64,000 nucleotides of DNA. It comes from Flaccisagitta enflata (taxonomy: Eukaryota; Chaetognatha; Sagittoidea; Aphragmophora). Both the position numbers and the translations under genes were made by a program. Below, one piece after another: positions 23,005-34,321 of the stretch. The notes under the pieces are model-generated. The model saw nothing but the letters and a program-made list of their open reading frames with translations. It did not search any database and was not told the origin of the DNA. Location of the stretch: the NCBI GenBank assembly GCA_965153355.1, contig OZ231128.1, positions 26,908,001 through 26,972,000 of the forward strand, given 5' to 3'. Every line of letters begins with the position of its first letter. Within the stretch, counting starts at the first letter, position 1.

Positions 23005-23115
23005 TAAGCTAGTGAGCCGGTGAATGGAGCGAGGGAGAAAAGCGAGCATAGCATATCAGACCGCTACAAAAGCGAGTGAGCGGTGGAAGCGAAGGAACAT
23101 AGTGAGCGACCATGC
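23005..23115. repeat. Dispersed gagcga-rich repeat, copy 1
   Basis: Phrases gtgaatggagcgag, gcgagtgagcggtg and acatagtgagcgaccatg recur in the same order at 33955-34082. Confidence 0.7.
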
Positions 23116-23219
23116 TTTTCAAGGTTCCTAGTTGGAAAAAAAAAAAAAATTCAACCAGTGCAAAAAACCGCATACAAATCGGTGGACGCGGACCGACGCG
23201 GGAGCCGCGCATCTGTTAA

Positions 23220-23390
23220 AACAAGGCCGGATACACGGCCAATACCAGTCGCGGACGGGTGGGCAGGGGCGGAAATGAGTGTTTTCCCACTTTTCTACTC
23301 GAGCGTGACGGACCGACCGACCAACCGACCAACCAACCAACCGACGGACGGACATAGCCTCTTATAGAGTCGCTAGTCCGCGACTAAAAA
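23220..23390 (-). mobile_element. Family A element
   Basis: AACAAGGCCGGATACACGGC start, agtcgcggacgggtgggcag, tttctactcgagcgtgacgg, (GACC)n/(AACC)n, catagcctcttatagagtcg, and a TCCGCGACTAAAAA end. It is close to the reverse complement of the 20976-21159 copy. Confidence 0.85.
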
Positions 23391-23804
23391 TTTATTCCGC
23401 AAAAAATCATGAAGGTTGTAGTCATGTTTCCGCGGCGCGGAACTGCGTTTGTTACGAATACGTGTGAGAGGAGAATGATTTCTTCCGGCCACTTTTTTTT
23501 AGATAATAACAATTGAATTATATGTTTCAGCATATCATTCGATTCCTATTTTCACGGAGAATTCGAATATGATTATGATTGATATTTTTTCTAAAAGCTG
23601 TGACAGATATGCCCGTTTTTGTTATCGTTCTTGATACCGTTGTTGTTATCACTGTCGTTGTCGTTAATATTGTTGTTGTTGTCGTCGTTAGCGTCCATAG
23701 GTCTTGCCATTGCTAACGGGGTCGTAACGTGAAGGAAAGAGGGGAATACATTGGTTTAGGTATGGTTGGCATATGACATAGGCTAACCTCTGAGTCGATT
23801 GTAC

Positions 23805-23811
<7 letters not shown>
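23391..23811. other. Non-coding stretch
   Basis: Contains a (gtt/gtc)n trinucleotide-like region at 23640-23695; nothing else recognised. Confidence 0.4.

Positions 23812-23894
<83 letters not shown>
23812..23894. repeat. (GA)n microsatellite
   Basis: About 41 perfect units. Confidence 0.98.
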
Positions 23895-23903
<9 letters not shown>

Positions 23904-24013
23904 CCGATGTAACTCAGATTTCACAATTGTCTTAATTGGCTATTTGCGGACCTATTTCGAGACCAATACTCTTTGCTTCTCCATTCACTCAAACCCACTT
24001 ACGCAAACACTGC

Positions 24014-24017
<4 letters not shown>

Positions 24018-24096
<79 letters not shown>
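24018..24096. repeat. (AC)n microsatellite
   Basis: About 39 perfect units. Confidence 0.98.
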
Positions 24097-24097
<1 letters not shown>

Positions 24098-24173
24098 GAA
24101 AGTTTTTTTCTCCGAATCGGATTTGGAACAAGCCAGGATTTTTTTTTTGGTCAATTTAATTGGTAAGGAAGTC

Positions 24174-24226
24174 TCTCTCTCTTTCTCTCTTTCTCTCTTT
24201 CTCTCTTTCTCTCTTTCTCTCTCTCA
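24174..24226. repeat. (TCTCTCTT)n-like pyrimidine repeat
   Basis: Alternating ctctctttctct units. Confidence 0.9.
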
Positions 24227-24254
24227 ACAACAACATGGACAACAAAAATGATGA

Positions 24255-24255
<1 letters not shown>

Positions 24256-24298
<43 letters not shown>
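24256..24298. repeat. (AAC)n microsatellite
   Basis: About 14 units. Confidence 0.95.
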
Positions 24299-24322
24299 CT
24301 GGTAAAAAGAACAGTTATGCCG

Positions 24323-24618
24323 TTTTTAAGTGCGTCCTCGCACTTCTATAAGAGGTCATGTCCATCGGTTGGTCGGTTGGTTGGTTGGTCTCTCACGCTC
24401 AAAACGACCAATTCTGTCGTCTTTCTTCATTCCTATCATCTCTCATGCCTCACCACACTCATTTTCACTTTGTATTTCATTCATTCATTCATTCATTCAT
24501 TCATTCATTCATTCATTCATTCATTCATTCATTCATTCATTCATTCATTCATTCGTTCACAAATTCTTAATCAAGCGAGGCGCACTTATTCACTTATTGG
24601 CCATAACCTGGCCTTGTT
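24323..24618 (+). mobile_element. Family A' element (GTGCG subtype) with (ATTC)n core
   Basis: TTTTTAAGTGCGTCCTCGCACTT cap, then ctataagaggtcatgtcc, (GGTT)n, and a pure (ATTC)n array at 24479-24553. It ends with an AAGCGAGGCGCACTTA half-cap and GGCCATAACCTGGCCTTGTT. The layout is as in family A, but the palindrome sequence is replaced. Confidence 0.85.
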
Positions 24619-25236
24619 CATTGAGACTTGAATGCAATCACAAAACAGTTACGGATATGAAATATAAGTAAAAAAAAGAAATGATCGACGTTCTCGTTCT
24701 TGTTCCAACTCAGCATACTTACCTTTGAATATCAAAATATACCAAGAATATTGGCGGCTTTGGTGTCTGAACGGTCAATTTAAGACATGTGGTACACTGT
24801 GGGACTTATCATTCGCATTTGAAACAAAACCAGTGGTGACAATGAATTGATTAACACCTTGACTTGATAAACGACTCTATAGCGCTAATTGAGTGTGTCA
24901 GTTGGACAGATGATAACGCAAACAAGCCCGACCGGGTAACGATGCGTCCGGACTGTGTCTCTGCGTGTATTGACTAAATATTTGACATACATGGAGATTA
25001 CGATGGACATCTGTAAGGCATTGGTCTGGTATCCCTCTTCATTTATATCTACGTACTCGCGATTTTCCGTCAGTCTGTTGGTTTATCCGTCTGTCTGTGA
25101 TGATCGAGTTGAAAATTGTGAAAACGCGCAATTGCCATGAGTTAAGTTGCTGCGGTTGTGTGCTTCTGTGGAGGGGGATGTGGCACAGGGTTGAACACCC
25201 CTGCCCACCCATCCACGATGACATTATATCCAGGCC
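24619..25236. other. Non-coding, with a diverged family A fragment
   Basis: From about 25040 to 25230 phrases of the A right half appear (gagttgaaaattgtgaaaac, cccctgcccacccatcc, gatgacattatatcc). The rest is unremarkable. Confidence 0.45.
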
Positions 25237-26016
25237 TTTTTAGTTGCGGACACGCAACTCTATAAGAGGCTTTGTCCGTCCGTTGGTCCGTCGGTCCGTC
25301 GGTCCGTGAACACGTGTCGAAAAGTGTGGAAAAGAGCATTCTAGATGCTTTTTGGGCAGCGGCCCCAAAGGGCCGATGTCCTGTAGGACACAGGGGTGAA
25401 TTTCCAGACATCCGTCCATCTATCCGTCCGTACATACGTCCGTCCATCCCCCCCCCCCCCCCGCCAAAGCTTCTGAGCCTCATGTTCCCATTGAATAACA
25501 TGGAAAATTGAAGAAAAGCAAAATTCACATTGAATAAGATGGAAAATTGATAAAGAAATGAAAAAAATATAAAATTCCTATTGAGTAACATGGAAAATTA
25601 ATTAGAAGTTAAAATATGGGAAATCCCTATTGAATAACATAGAAAATTGACAAAACTTTGAAATTAATTCAAAATTCATATTGAATAACACCGAAAATTG
25701 ACAATAAAATGGAAAAAAATTCAATGTTTTCATTGAATAACAAGGAAAGTAGCCCCAAAGGCCTAAAATGTGCCTTCCCAGGACGTCTGGAAATTCACCC
25801 CTGTGTCCTATAGGACATCGGCCTTTTGGGGCCGCTGCCCTGCTCTCACTCTATCTCTGCAGCTAATCACTTCAAGCAGGGCATCGGGTACCGCTGACCA
25901 TGTGCCATCCTTGGATGACTAGTTGTGCATGTGAGTAGGGGACTTGGGGTGAGGATGGAGGTTGGATGCCCCTGCCCACCCGTCCGCAACGATATTGTGA
26001 CTCCGTGTCACTTGTT
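25237..26016 (+). mobile_element. Family A element split by a nested family B element
   Basis: Left part 25237-25350 has the TTTTTAGTTGCGGACACGCA cap and (GTCC)n/(GGTC)n core, up to the box gtgtggaaaagagcattct. The right part, from about 25925 to 26016, resumes with ggaggttggatgcccctgcc, CACCCGTCCGCAAC and a GATATTGTGACTCCGTGTCA...CTTGTT terminus. Comparable uninterrupted copies at 35592 and 40999 show these parts adjacent. Confidence 0.8.
25354..25920. mobile_element. Family B element (palindromic arms, satellite core)
   Basis: Left arm GGGCAGCGGCCCCAAAGGGC, cgatgtcctgtaggacacag and gggtgaatttccagac. The right arm (about 25775-25850) is its reverse complement, followed by a unique tail agcaggg...catcgggtaccgctgacc. 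The core is (GTCC)n, a poly(C) run (25449-25462), and about five 55-60-bp repeats around cattgaataacatggaaaat. Confidence 0.85.
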
Positions 26017-26103
26017 AATAGATTTCTGGACAGAGCCTGTTGGGCTCTCTCTGCACAATATTACAAAACCCGACGAAAAAACAGCCAGCCCAATACATTG
26101 TTT

Positions 26104-26150
26104 TTTGGGCAGCGGCCCCGAAGGGGACGAAGTCCTCACTATTATAGATT
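26104..26150 (+). mobile_element. Family B left-arm fragment
   Basis: GGGCAGCGGCCCCGAAGGGG plus acgaagtcct only; no core or right arm follows. Confidence 0.6.
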
Positions 26151-26968
26151 TGGCTTATTTTAGTCAGCGACCCTGTGTGATTGATGTCATGTACCATTCG
26201 TTAGCTGATGATATGCTTTTCTCGTCCATACGTTTAGTAATTTTCAAATTTTGCATCAAACTTTGTTTTGGTCATTGGATCGGAAGAAACGGTTTTCGGT
26301 ATTTGCTTTTTTTGATTGCTTCGCAATTAGGCACAAGTTTTAAGCTCGTATTCAAAGCTAAGGAGATTGCTGACTCGTTTATTAAGAAATTTTTTACCTT
26401 AGCTGTAGTTATATTGGATTCCTATGCAGTGGCGAATTATCATTTACTAACGAACGTGACTCAGTATTCTTTTATGCTTGTGACATGCGTGTACGCTCAT
26501 TAGAGGTCATATGGGAGAGTGACTGCACACATGCATGAGTAAAAGAAAGTGCTCCGACTCTTTGATTTAAAAAAGACTTTGTCGGTCCATCAATCTGTCA
26601 CTTGATCGGTTCGTACATCCGTTGGTCTCACTCGAGTTCGCAAGTGTGATATTCTGTGCAATTTAGGATCTTTAAGAGATGATCTCAGGCCTGAGTGGGC
26701 TGAATTGAGGCCTTAAGAGGCCTGAAAGGAGGGGGGGGGACTGACAAATGAACAAAAGGACAGATAGACGAAGGAAATAAAGTCCCCGTGTCCAGGGCCC
26801 TTGCCTGATTAATCTGGCTGATAAGTTATGTCCTAGATTGTATGCATTATGTTGAATTCTTGATCCATTCGTTTATTTGTTCACTTGTTTTTAATCCTGT
26901 GCAATGCGACTATAGGTTGTTTCGTAGTTGGTTGGTCAGTTTGTCTGTCTGTCTATAACAATTTTGAC
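26151..26968. other. Non-coding stretch
   Basis: An open frame to 26503 starts inside transposon ends and has no family resemblance. A short ggcctgaa/ggcctta patch at 26690-26725 resembles the family B core unit. Confidence 0.45.
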
Positions 26969-27241
26969 TTTTAGTCGCGTGCTACGCGATTCTATGACCC
27001 GATATGTGGGTATGTTGGTATGTCGCTGTTAGCTTTTTTTGTGTGTTTGGGTGTCTTTTCACTACTGCTACTGTTGAAATGCTTAAGTGAGCCGTTTATA
27101 TCACTGCCCCTGCCCACCCGCACGCGACTTCTTGCCTAATTGCATTTTATCTTTGCTCCTACTAAACTGCACAATGGCTTTGTTTATCACAGCCCTTGCC
27201 AGCCCGCACGCGACTAAGGTTGCCATGTATCCAACCTTGTT
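26969..27241 (+). mobile_element. Family A element with duplicated right half
   Basis: TTTTAGTCGCGTGCTACGCGA cap. Two successive right-half modules are present (cactgcccctgcccacccgc acgcgactt, then cacagcccttgccagcccgc acgcgacta), followed by the CATGTATCCAACCTTGTT end. Confidence 0.75.
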
Positions 27242-27600
27242 TCTTCATTTGCTAGCTTGCCAGCAAGCAACTCTTTAAGTTTAGTCCATTAGTCCTGAGA
27301 AAAGTCTGTCTTAAGGTCCGTCCATTACGCAGTGATTTCTGAGCATTACCGCCAAGGCTCCTGTCCTTATCCTTATTTTTTTGTTTTGATGTAATGTTGT
27401 CCAAGTCATATATTGGTTGTAATTCAACAAGGCCGGATACACGGCTACCCTAGTCGCGTACAGATGGGCAGGAGCAGCGCTGTAGGTCACTAGGGCATCT
27501 GGGCAGGAGCCGATTGCTCAAAACACTAAAAAACGCCGAAAAAGTAATAGTCGCAAAAGCATTAGATGGTCGGGTGTATGTGGGTGTGAGGTGGTTAGAG

Positions 27601-28095
27601 GGGCAGCGGCCTCGAAGGGGCCAATGACCTATGCTTAGTAAATCTCAGGGATTTTAACCTCAGCGCTGGTATTTGGGCCTCAAAGCTGGAATTTAGCTTC
27701 GAGGCTGGAATTTTGGCCTCAAGGCTGGATTTATGGCCTCAAGGCTGAGAATTAGATTTCAAGGCCGGGATTTGGACCTCAAGGCTGATATTTTGGTCTC
27801 AAGGTTGGGATTTGGACCTCAAGGCTGGAATTTGGGCCTCAAGGCTGAGATTTGAGCCTCAAAGCCGGGATTTGGGCCTCAAGGTTAGATTTTGGGCCTC
27901 AAGGCTAGGTTTTGGGCCTCAAGGCTAGGATTTGGACCTCAAGGCTAGGATTTGGATCTCAAGGCTAGGATTTGGGCCTCAAGGCAGGGATTTGGGCCTT
28001 GAGGCGGGGGGGGGGGGGTACAGACAGACGGACATAGGACAAATTTCTGCATATGTAAAAGCATAGGTTATCGGCCCCTTTGGGGCCGCTGCCTA
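27601..28095. mobile_element. Family B element with 20-mer core
   Basis: Arms GGGCAGCGGCCTCGAAGGGG / ccaatgacctatgctta and, at 28055-28095, the complement (gcataggttatcggcccctt tggggccgctgcct). The core is about 17 copies of CTCAAGGCTGGGATTTGGGC. The core ends in a G-run at 28004-28018. Confidence 0.9.
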
Positions 28096-28183
28096 AAAGG
28101 GGGACCGACCGACCGACAGACTGACCGACCGACCAACCGACCAACTGACCAACCGAACGACCAACCAATTGACCGACCAACAG

Positions 28184-28499
28184 GGGGGGGATAGCTCAGA
28201 GGTAGCGTGTGCGCTCGTGGCCCTCTGGGTCACGAGTTCGAGTCCTGGACGAGTCTTTTCAACGGAGGTTGGAATGCTCAACCATGCGATCGGGCTCTAG
28301 GAGGGGTTGCCTGGTGAATCCAGTAAAACAGCTAGCTAGAGGGGAGGGTTGAAGGGTGGAAGGGTGGGTAACAATGGATCCGGACAGGGGCGCCTCGAAT
28401 GGTGGATCTGCGTAACTGCATTAGCAGGCAGAACACCCCTTACTGTACGGAAGTATGGGAAACTTCCACTCCTCCCGGGTGGCAACAACAACAACAACA
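28184..28499 (+). mobile_element. tRNA-derived SINE with 12-bp TSD
   Basis: The head is tRNA-like: A box TAGCTCAGAGGTAGCGTG (from about 28192) and B box GAGTTCGAGTCC (about 28234), spaced as in RNA polymerase III internal promoters. A unique body of about 230 bp and a (CAA)n tail follow. It is flanked by identical ACCGACCAACAG at 28172-28183 and 28500-28511. The duplication and tail show retroposition by a LINE machinery; the partner LINE is unknown. Confidence 0.9.
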
Positions 28500-28554
28500 A
28501 CCGACCAACAGACTGACCGACCAACAGACCGACATAGCGGGGTGTAGAGTCGCT

Positions 28555-28764
28555 TATTTCAAAACTACGGACCAATGGACCAACTGACCAACCAACGCGG
28601 CAAGATAAAGAGTCGCGTGTCCGCGTGTCCGCGACTTAAATGAACGACAACCATGGCATGGACAACGAAGACGACAATAACAACGATGACCTGTGCTCTC
28701 ACTCAAATTGGAAATTTTCTTGTCTCCTCATTCTCCTCCTTCCTCTTCATCCCGCCTCCCCCTC
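28555..28764. other. Family A right-cap remnant and spacer
   Basis: 28570-28637 has ggaccaatggaccaactgac and an imperfect cap gtcgcgtgtccgcgtgtccg. The remainder is short (aac/gac)-rich sequence without a gene. Confidence 0.5.
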
Positions 28765-28965
28765 TGGAGTCGAATCCCAGCCTCGGGGCTCACATCCCAG
28801 CCTCAAGGCTCAATTTCCAGCTTTGAGACTTTTACCCCAGCTATGAAGCTCAAACCCTAGCCTCAAAGCTCAAATCTCAGCTTCAAGGCTCCAGTCTCAG
28901 CCTCAACGCTTAAATCCCAGCCTTGTGGCCCAAATCCCAGCCTCCAGGATTAAATCCCCGCTATG
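28765..28965. repeat. Satellite: CAGCCTCAAGGCTCAAATCC 20-mer
   Basis: About 10 diverged copies, the same unit type as the family B cores at 27655 and 48690, but here I do not see the GGGCAGCGG arms. Confidence 0.85.
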
Positions 28966-29118
28966 TCGGTCTGTCGGTCAGTCTGTAAGTCGGAAACTGA
29001 CATGAAATAGTTTTGCTGTAAGGAGTACAAGTTCAAGATTTAGGATTATTGTAAGTAACGCGGGGTCACAGTATCATCGCGGACGGGTGAGCATTGACGT
29101 TCAACATCCCCTCATGCA

Positions 29119-29285
<167 letters not shown>

Positions 29286-29327
29286 TGCTTTTTCAAACTT
29301 CAAATAACATTCCTACCGAGCAGCGGA

Positions 29328-29717
<390 letters not shown>

Positions 29718-29746
29718 ATTATGCGCTGATTCGTACTGACCAAAAT

Positions 29747-29913
29747 AACAAGGCCGGATACACGACAACCAAAATCGTGTGCGAGTGGGCAGGGGCAGAT
29801 ATTAACTAGGCTAACTTGAGCAGTACCGCAGAAGACACCCATAAACACCAAAGAAGCTAACGGAGACCAACAGATTGACCGACCGACCGACAAAGCGTGC
29901 ACGCGACTAAAAA
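29747..29913 (-). mobile_element. Family A element
   Basis: AACAAGGCCGGATACACGAC, tcgtgtgcgagtgggcaggg, gcagtaccgcagaagacacc, (GACC)n, and a CAAAGC-GTGCACGCGACTAAAAA end with part of the palindrome lost. Confidence 0.8.
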
Positions 29914-29954
29914 CTGAAAAAAGCGAGATTTGTTCGCTTGACGTTAAAAAGCAA

Positions 29955-29956
<2 letters not shown>

Positions 29957-29985
<29 letters not shown>

Positions 29986-29990
29986 CAAAA
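29957..29990. repeat. (CAAAA)n microsatellite
   Basis: Six to seven units. Confidence 0.9.
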
Positions 29991-30657
29991 TACTTTTTGA
30001 AGCAATGGTGATCAATAGCTGTGCAAAAAACTACGCTCAGTGTTTTGCATCGCAGCATATCAAAAGTCCTTTAAGTACATTCATCAACACAGTCTTTGAT
30101 GCTTAGGATTTTCAATCCTCTGACGTGAAAAGGAGTGTGAAGAGAAAAATGACATTAAGAATCAGTGATTAAGAACAATCGTCCGACTTTTTTTTCATAT
30201 CGCTCAAACAGCGTTTTATCCAAAATTTGATCAAATTTAAATCATTGGAAATTTTTGTTCGAAAGAAAAGCAAGATAAAGCAAAAAACGAAATTTAAATT
30301 CAAAACTGTTCCTTTGGGGAAGCATAACAATGGAGATTTCGTGGACGGCCGGGTCCGGGAAAAGCGGGAACATCGGAGGCAAAAATAAATTTTACTGGAA
30401 ACATCGGAAGCTCAATGAGAAAAGTAAAAACGAGCGCAGAATCGAAATCAGGATGGCTGAAAACCTATCTATAATTGGCGTCAAGACTTTTTCATAAGGT
30501 GGAGGTGGGTCAGTGACTAGGTGTCTTAAGTTGGAAATTATTGGAAGATGGTTAAAGGACCAAAAATACATCTTGTGGAAACATTACGCATAACATGAAG
30601 CAGCAACTGATCGAAACGAACGGTTTTAAGCCAAATTTGTAACACCTCATGTATCTA
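29991..30657. other. Non-coding stretch
   Basis: No gene or repeat recognised. Confidence 0.4.
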
Positions 30658-31270
30658 GGGGGTCGCTGCGCTAGATGACCAAACCTATAATAGTGGTCCT
30701 GTAGAACACAGGGGGACTTTTGTTCGTCCGTCCGTTTGTTCGTCCGTTCGTTAGTCCCCCCAGTCCCTCTCAGGCCTGAAATCTGCCCTCTCAGGCCTGA
30801 AATCCGGCCTCTCAGGCTTAAAATCTGCCCTCTCAGGCCTGATATCTACCCTCTCAGGCCCCAAATCCGGTCTCTCAGGCCTCAAATCCAGCCTCTTATG
30901 CCTCAAATCCGGCCTCTCATGCCTTTAATCCGGCGCCTCAGGCCCAAATCCAGCCTCTCAGGCCCCAAATTAGCCCTCTCAGGCCTCAAAATAGGCCTCT
31001 CATGCTTCAAAGTAGCGCTCTCAGGCTTCAAATCAGACCTGATGGCCATTTAACCCTTGGGAAAGCCTTCAGACTCTTGAAGGCCTTCAATCAGCCCACG
31101 ATAGCATCGCACCAACATTTTCAGGTAGGACGAACAAAAGTCCACCTGTGTTCTACAGGACTTTGTCCCCTTTGGGGCCGCTGCCCCGCTTCCCCTCACA
31201 CAAATTCACAATCATGCATAGCAGGGCAACGGGTATCGCTGACCACATATTGCCCTTGGGCGACCTGTTT
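30658..31270. mobile_element. Family B element with 21-mer core
   Basis: Left arm gggtcgctgcgct and ggtcctgtagaacacagggg gacttttgttcgtcc. The right arm (31128-31180) is the complement, ending ggggccgctgcccc. A unique tail then runs agcagggcaacgggtatcgc to ttgcccttgggcgacctgtt. The core at 30766-31045 has about 13 copies of CTCTCAGGCCTGAAATCNGCC. Confidence 0.9.
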
Positions 31271-32467
31271 ACTTTTGACTCTAATAAGGCCCGATCATCA
31301 TAAAATTTTAGGTGATAGTAATGCATGACGTTGAAAATTTACAGAAAATTTTTTTATGAATATCGAATCTGTTTTAGGGGATTAAATGATTGTTTTATTG
31401 CCTTTGGTACCCCCGAAATACCTATTTTCAGGCCTTTCGGACACTAACATAGGCCTTGAAACTGATATTTTTCTTGTTACACCTGACCAAATGTGATTGA
31501 TGATTAAAAAAACATGTGAACTCTGAAGCACAGGTGATTTACAGGAAAGGTGTTACTTTCCAGATGACAAAATTTATGATTTTTTGACATTTTGCACATG
31601 ATAGCGATTTCAATTTATTTTTTTTTTGGCGAGCAAAAAATGCTAAACAAGGGCTGAATTTTTTTTTGAGATCACCAACGACCCCAACAAAAAAAATTTT
31701 GGGTCATGTTTGACCCCTCCCTTACATAGTTTGGCGTTGTCCCCACATAGAAGTTGATTTTTCAAAAATTCGATTGGTCGATTTTTGACTTTCAAGTCTA
31801 ATTTGGGCATCTTAACATTATCCGAATCTCATGAAATTTAGAATGGTGGAAGTACATGATGTAAAGAAGCTACAGTTCAAATTTCATCGAAATCGGACAA
31901 GGTTAAGGGGGGTAAAAGTCTCTCCCAGTGCATGAAATAATTTCAGAAAATGGCATATCATTTTTAAACCTGTACTAAAAGCACTATAACTCAAAAATGG
32001 TTGGAAATATCAACTCGAAACCAATTTTTTTCGATTCCTCAGGCAATTTTGCATCGATTTACCTATTTGATTAAATTTTTTTACAGTTTTTACTATTTTT
32101 TATAATTTTTTCTTGAAAAAATGTCCCCTTGAAAAATAAACAAAACGATCTCGACGTTTTTCAATGTTTGAGGCCTGTCAAATGGGTTGAAACTGGGCCA
32201 AAAAGTGTTATTCTTGCCAGATAACGTACTCAGCATGTCTCTGGAGTTAGTTTCTGACGAGTGTAGGACTTTTTTACCAAATTCGATGAATACATTTTAT
32301 AACCCTACATTAATGCCCCGGGCAAAAGCCCCAATGTCCCCAGTAAAAAAAAATTAGTTTGAATCAGACTTGCTGATTCTGTGTAGCATGGTAGCAATGC
32401 TACGCGGCAGGCAAGCACTTAGGTGTGGCAGGCCGAGGGGAAGACTGAAAAAAGGAGAGCAAGAAAG
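31271..32467. other. AT-rich non-coding DNA
   Basis: No ORF of note. Near 32370-32405 there is a gtagcatggtagcaatgctacgcggcaggc palindromic phrase shared with 32818-32850 and, inverted, with 57312-57365. Confidence 0.45.
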
Positions 32468-32650
32468 AAGGCCAACACCTATAAGTCGCGTGCGAGACTT
32501 ACAGATTGACTTAGAATGACTCAGTATACTCTTAAATGACTTTGAATGTCTTAAAGAAATAAAATTGATAAAAAAGTAAAAGTGTGACGGAGTGACAGAC
32601 TTACGGACGGATGGACAAAGCTGGGTGTTGTCGCGTGCACGCGACTAAAA
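32468..32650 (-). mobile_element. Family A element, compact
   Basis: AAGGCCAACACCTATAAGTC start, repeated gacttagaatgactca words, ggacggatggacaaagctgg, perfect 16-bp palindrome GTCGCGTGCACGCGAC (32630-32645), TAAAAA. The core here is nearly minimal. Confidence 0.85.
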
Positions 32651-33320
32651 AAGAAAAAAGAATTTACTCTCGTGGTAAAAAGTGATCTTAATTAGACGAC
32701 ATTGGAACCAACACAACAACTGGTAGTATGGAAGGGGGGGGGTGGCAAAGAGAAGCATGAAAACCATAGACCTTGGCCTTGTGGTATAAGTGCGGCAGCT
32801 TTGGCTCAATTTTTTTGCTACGCGGCAGCTTAGCAGAATCGGCACCTCTGGTTTGAATATGCCCGGTTCTATGCCCCGTTAAAAGTTAGTGAAAAAAATG
32901 ATTCAGGGACTAAACGGGGACTTAACAGTAGAGGGCGTAAAAGATGAGTTTTTTTGAAAAAAAACCTCGTATAAGCGATTAATGTTTGCGGTTGCAATAC
33001 TTATGAATGTAGAAACTTGAAAAAATCGATTTCCCCCGCCGCTATGTGCTTCGCTCCCGTCCCTAATTAGGTGACTGTCATGATCATTATGACAATTTTT
33101 CATCCATACCCTCTTACCTTTAAACGGCTCTCAAATCTTTACTAAATGAGATATTGACATGCGGTTTTCACCACTGGATAGCTCTTTAGCCAAAATTTTG
33201 TCTGCTTTTGGATCCAAAGTTGATTTTCGAGTTTTATGGGGCCTAATTTCTGGGACAAAATGACTAAAAGTCAACATTTTCACCAGAGGTTGAATCCAAT
33301 CAAAATATCTGCTTTCTGTT
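32651..33320. other. Dispersed repeat sequence, no gene
   Basis: Positions about 32895-33060 are an inverted copy of about 36040-36345 (shared: aaactcatcttttac, cctatacgaggattttct, gggacttaacggggca). Positions 33130-33260 share phrases with the foldback at 1941-2487. Confidence 0.55.
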
Positions 33321-33322
33321 AT

Positions 33323-33371
33323 ACACACACACAAACACACACACACACAGACACACACCCAGACACACACA

Positions 33372-33417
<46 letters not shown>
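33323..33417. repeat. (AC)n microsatellite
   Basis: About 47 units with aaac, agac and ccag interruptions. Confidence 0.95.
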
Positions 33418-33420
<3 letters not shown>

Positions 33421-33478
33421 ACGCAAACATGCTCAAAAAAGTTTTACACTAAGGGAGGTTGACCATAGAGGAATCATT

Positions 33479-33845
33479 CCTTAGTCGCCTGCTACGCGAT
33501 ACTATACCCCACTATGTAGGCACAGTTGATTCCCGCTCCAACGGCTTTCAAGGGACCATCAAATTTTGTTTGTTTTAAGTGGAATTCTATTGAAGCCAAT
33601 ATAGGAAATGTAGAAAGACAGTTTAAAGGGCCCAAGAATTAGTAACTGTTATAGGCGGAATTCCGTTAAAAGCGGGGTTTAACTGTAAGTCTGTTGGTTG
33701 ATCCATTGGTCAGTCTGTCTGTCAGTCCATTGTGTTTCTACTGGCTATGTTGGTGTGTCGGTCTGTTGGTAACAAAAACAAAATGCTAGCGTTTTCTCGC
33801 TATTCTGCTCCCGCTATCCCATCTGCGGGAAGTGTATTTGGCCTC
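33479..33845 (+). mobile_element. Family A element interrupted by a TIR element
   Basis: TTAGTCGCCTGCTACGCGAT cap and ctataccccactatgta. A 163-bp TIR element (33523-33685) follows, then the core resumes (gtctgttggttgatccattg, gtctgtctgtcagtcc), with ctgctcccgctatcccatct and a degraded right end. Confidence 0.65.
33523..33685. mobile_element. Pogo/Tc1-like MITE
   Basis: Ends CAGTTGATTCCCGCTCCAAC and the complement of CAGTTAAACCCCGCTTTTAA; TA follows on the right and CA (a mutated TA?) precedes on the left. It lies inside a family A copy. Confidence 0.7.
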
Positions 33846-33954
33846 TATAAGAGTCTTAGGGCGTCTTTCTAGTGAAGATTAAAGACGCGTTGGTTCCTAT
33901 GAAACGCATTTACAGCGTGAACACATTCAAGAATTTCAACAGTTCCATGAGGAA

Positions 33955-34082
33955 GTGAGTGAAGTGAGTGAGCGAGCCCGTGAATGGAGCAAGCGAGCAA
34001 AGCAAGCGTCGCAAAGTGGAGCGTTGCGTAGCGAGTGAGCGGAGTGAGCGGTGCGAGCAAACAAACATAGCAAGCGACCAAG
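33955..34082. repeat. Dispersed gagcga-rich repeat, copy 2
   Basis: Partner of 23005-23115. The many gagcgag/gagtgag units create an Arg/Ser or Ala/Leu-biased shadow ORF. Confidence 0.7.
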
Positions 34083-34321
34083 TGGCCCATTAAAAACGCG
34101 ATTGTCTCTGACTAGAAACGCCCCTTTAGTCAGTGTGTTCATCAATTGGTCCATAGGTACATCCATCATGCTTTAGTTGAAAATGCTAAAAACGCACATT
34201 TGTGGGGAAATTCTTTCCGTCAACATAGATCGCACTGTTGTCAGGAACAGGTTCCGCTGACAATTCAATACCTGCTTTCTACCAGCCGTCATCTTTTGAC
34301 TTGGTAGAGACTGGAGCTTGT

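Larger units (their letters stand above)
27426..28554 (-). mobile_element. Family A element carrying nested family B and SINE insertions
   Basis: Starts AACAAGGCCGGATACACGGC with ctagtcgcgtacagatgggc. It ends near 28554 after (GACC)n with gacatagcggggtgtagagtcgct. Inside lie a family B element (27601-28095) and a SINE (28184-28499) in the (GACC)n core. A second partial A right cap (agagtcgcgtgtccgcg, to 28636) follows it. Confidence 0.7.

Noticed and set aside
25925-26503. 192-codon plus-strand ORF
   Set aside because: Its start lies in family A/B transposon ends and the sequence has no recognisable domain; probably chance.
28184-28260. A genuine tRNA gene
   Set aside because: A and B boxes are present, but the segment continues into a SINE body with (CAA)n tail and target-site duplications, and the acceptor stem does not close convincingly.
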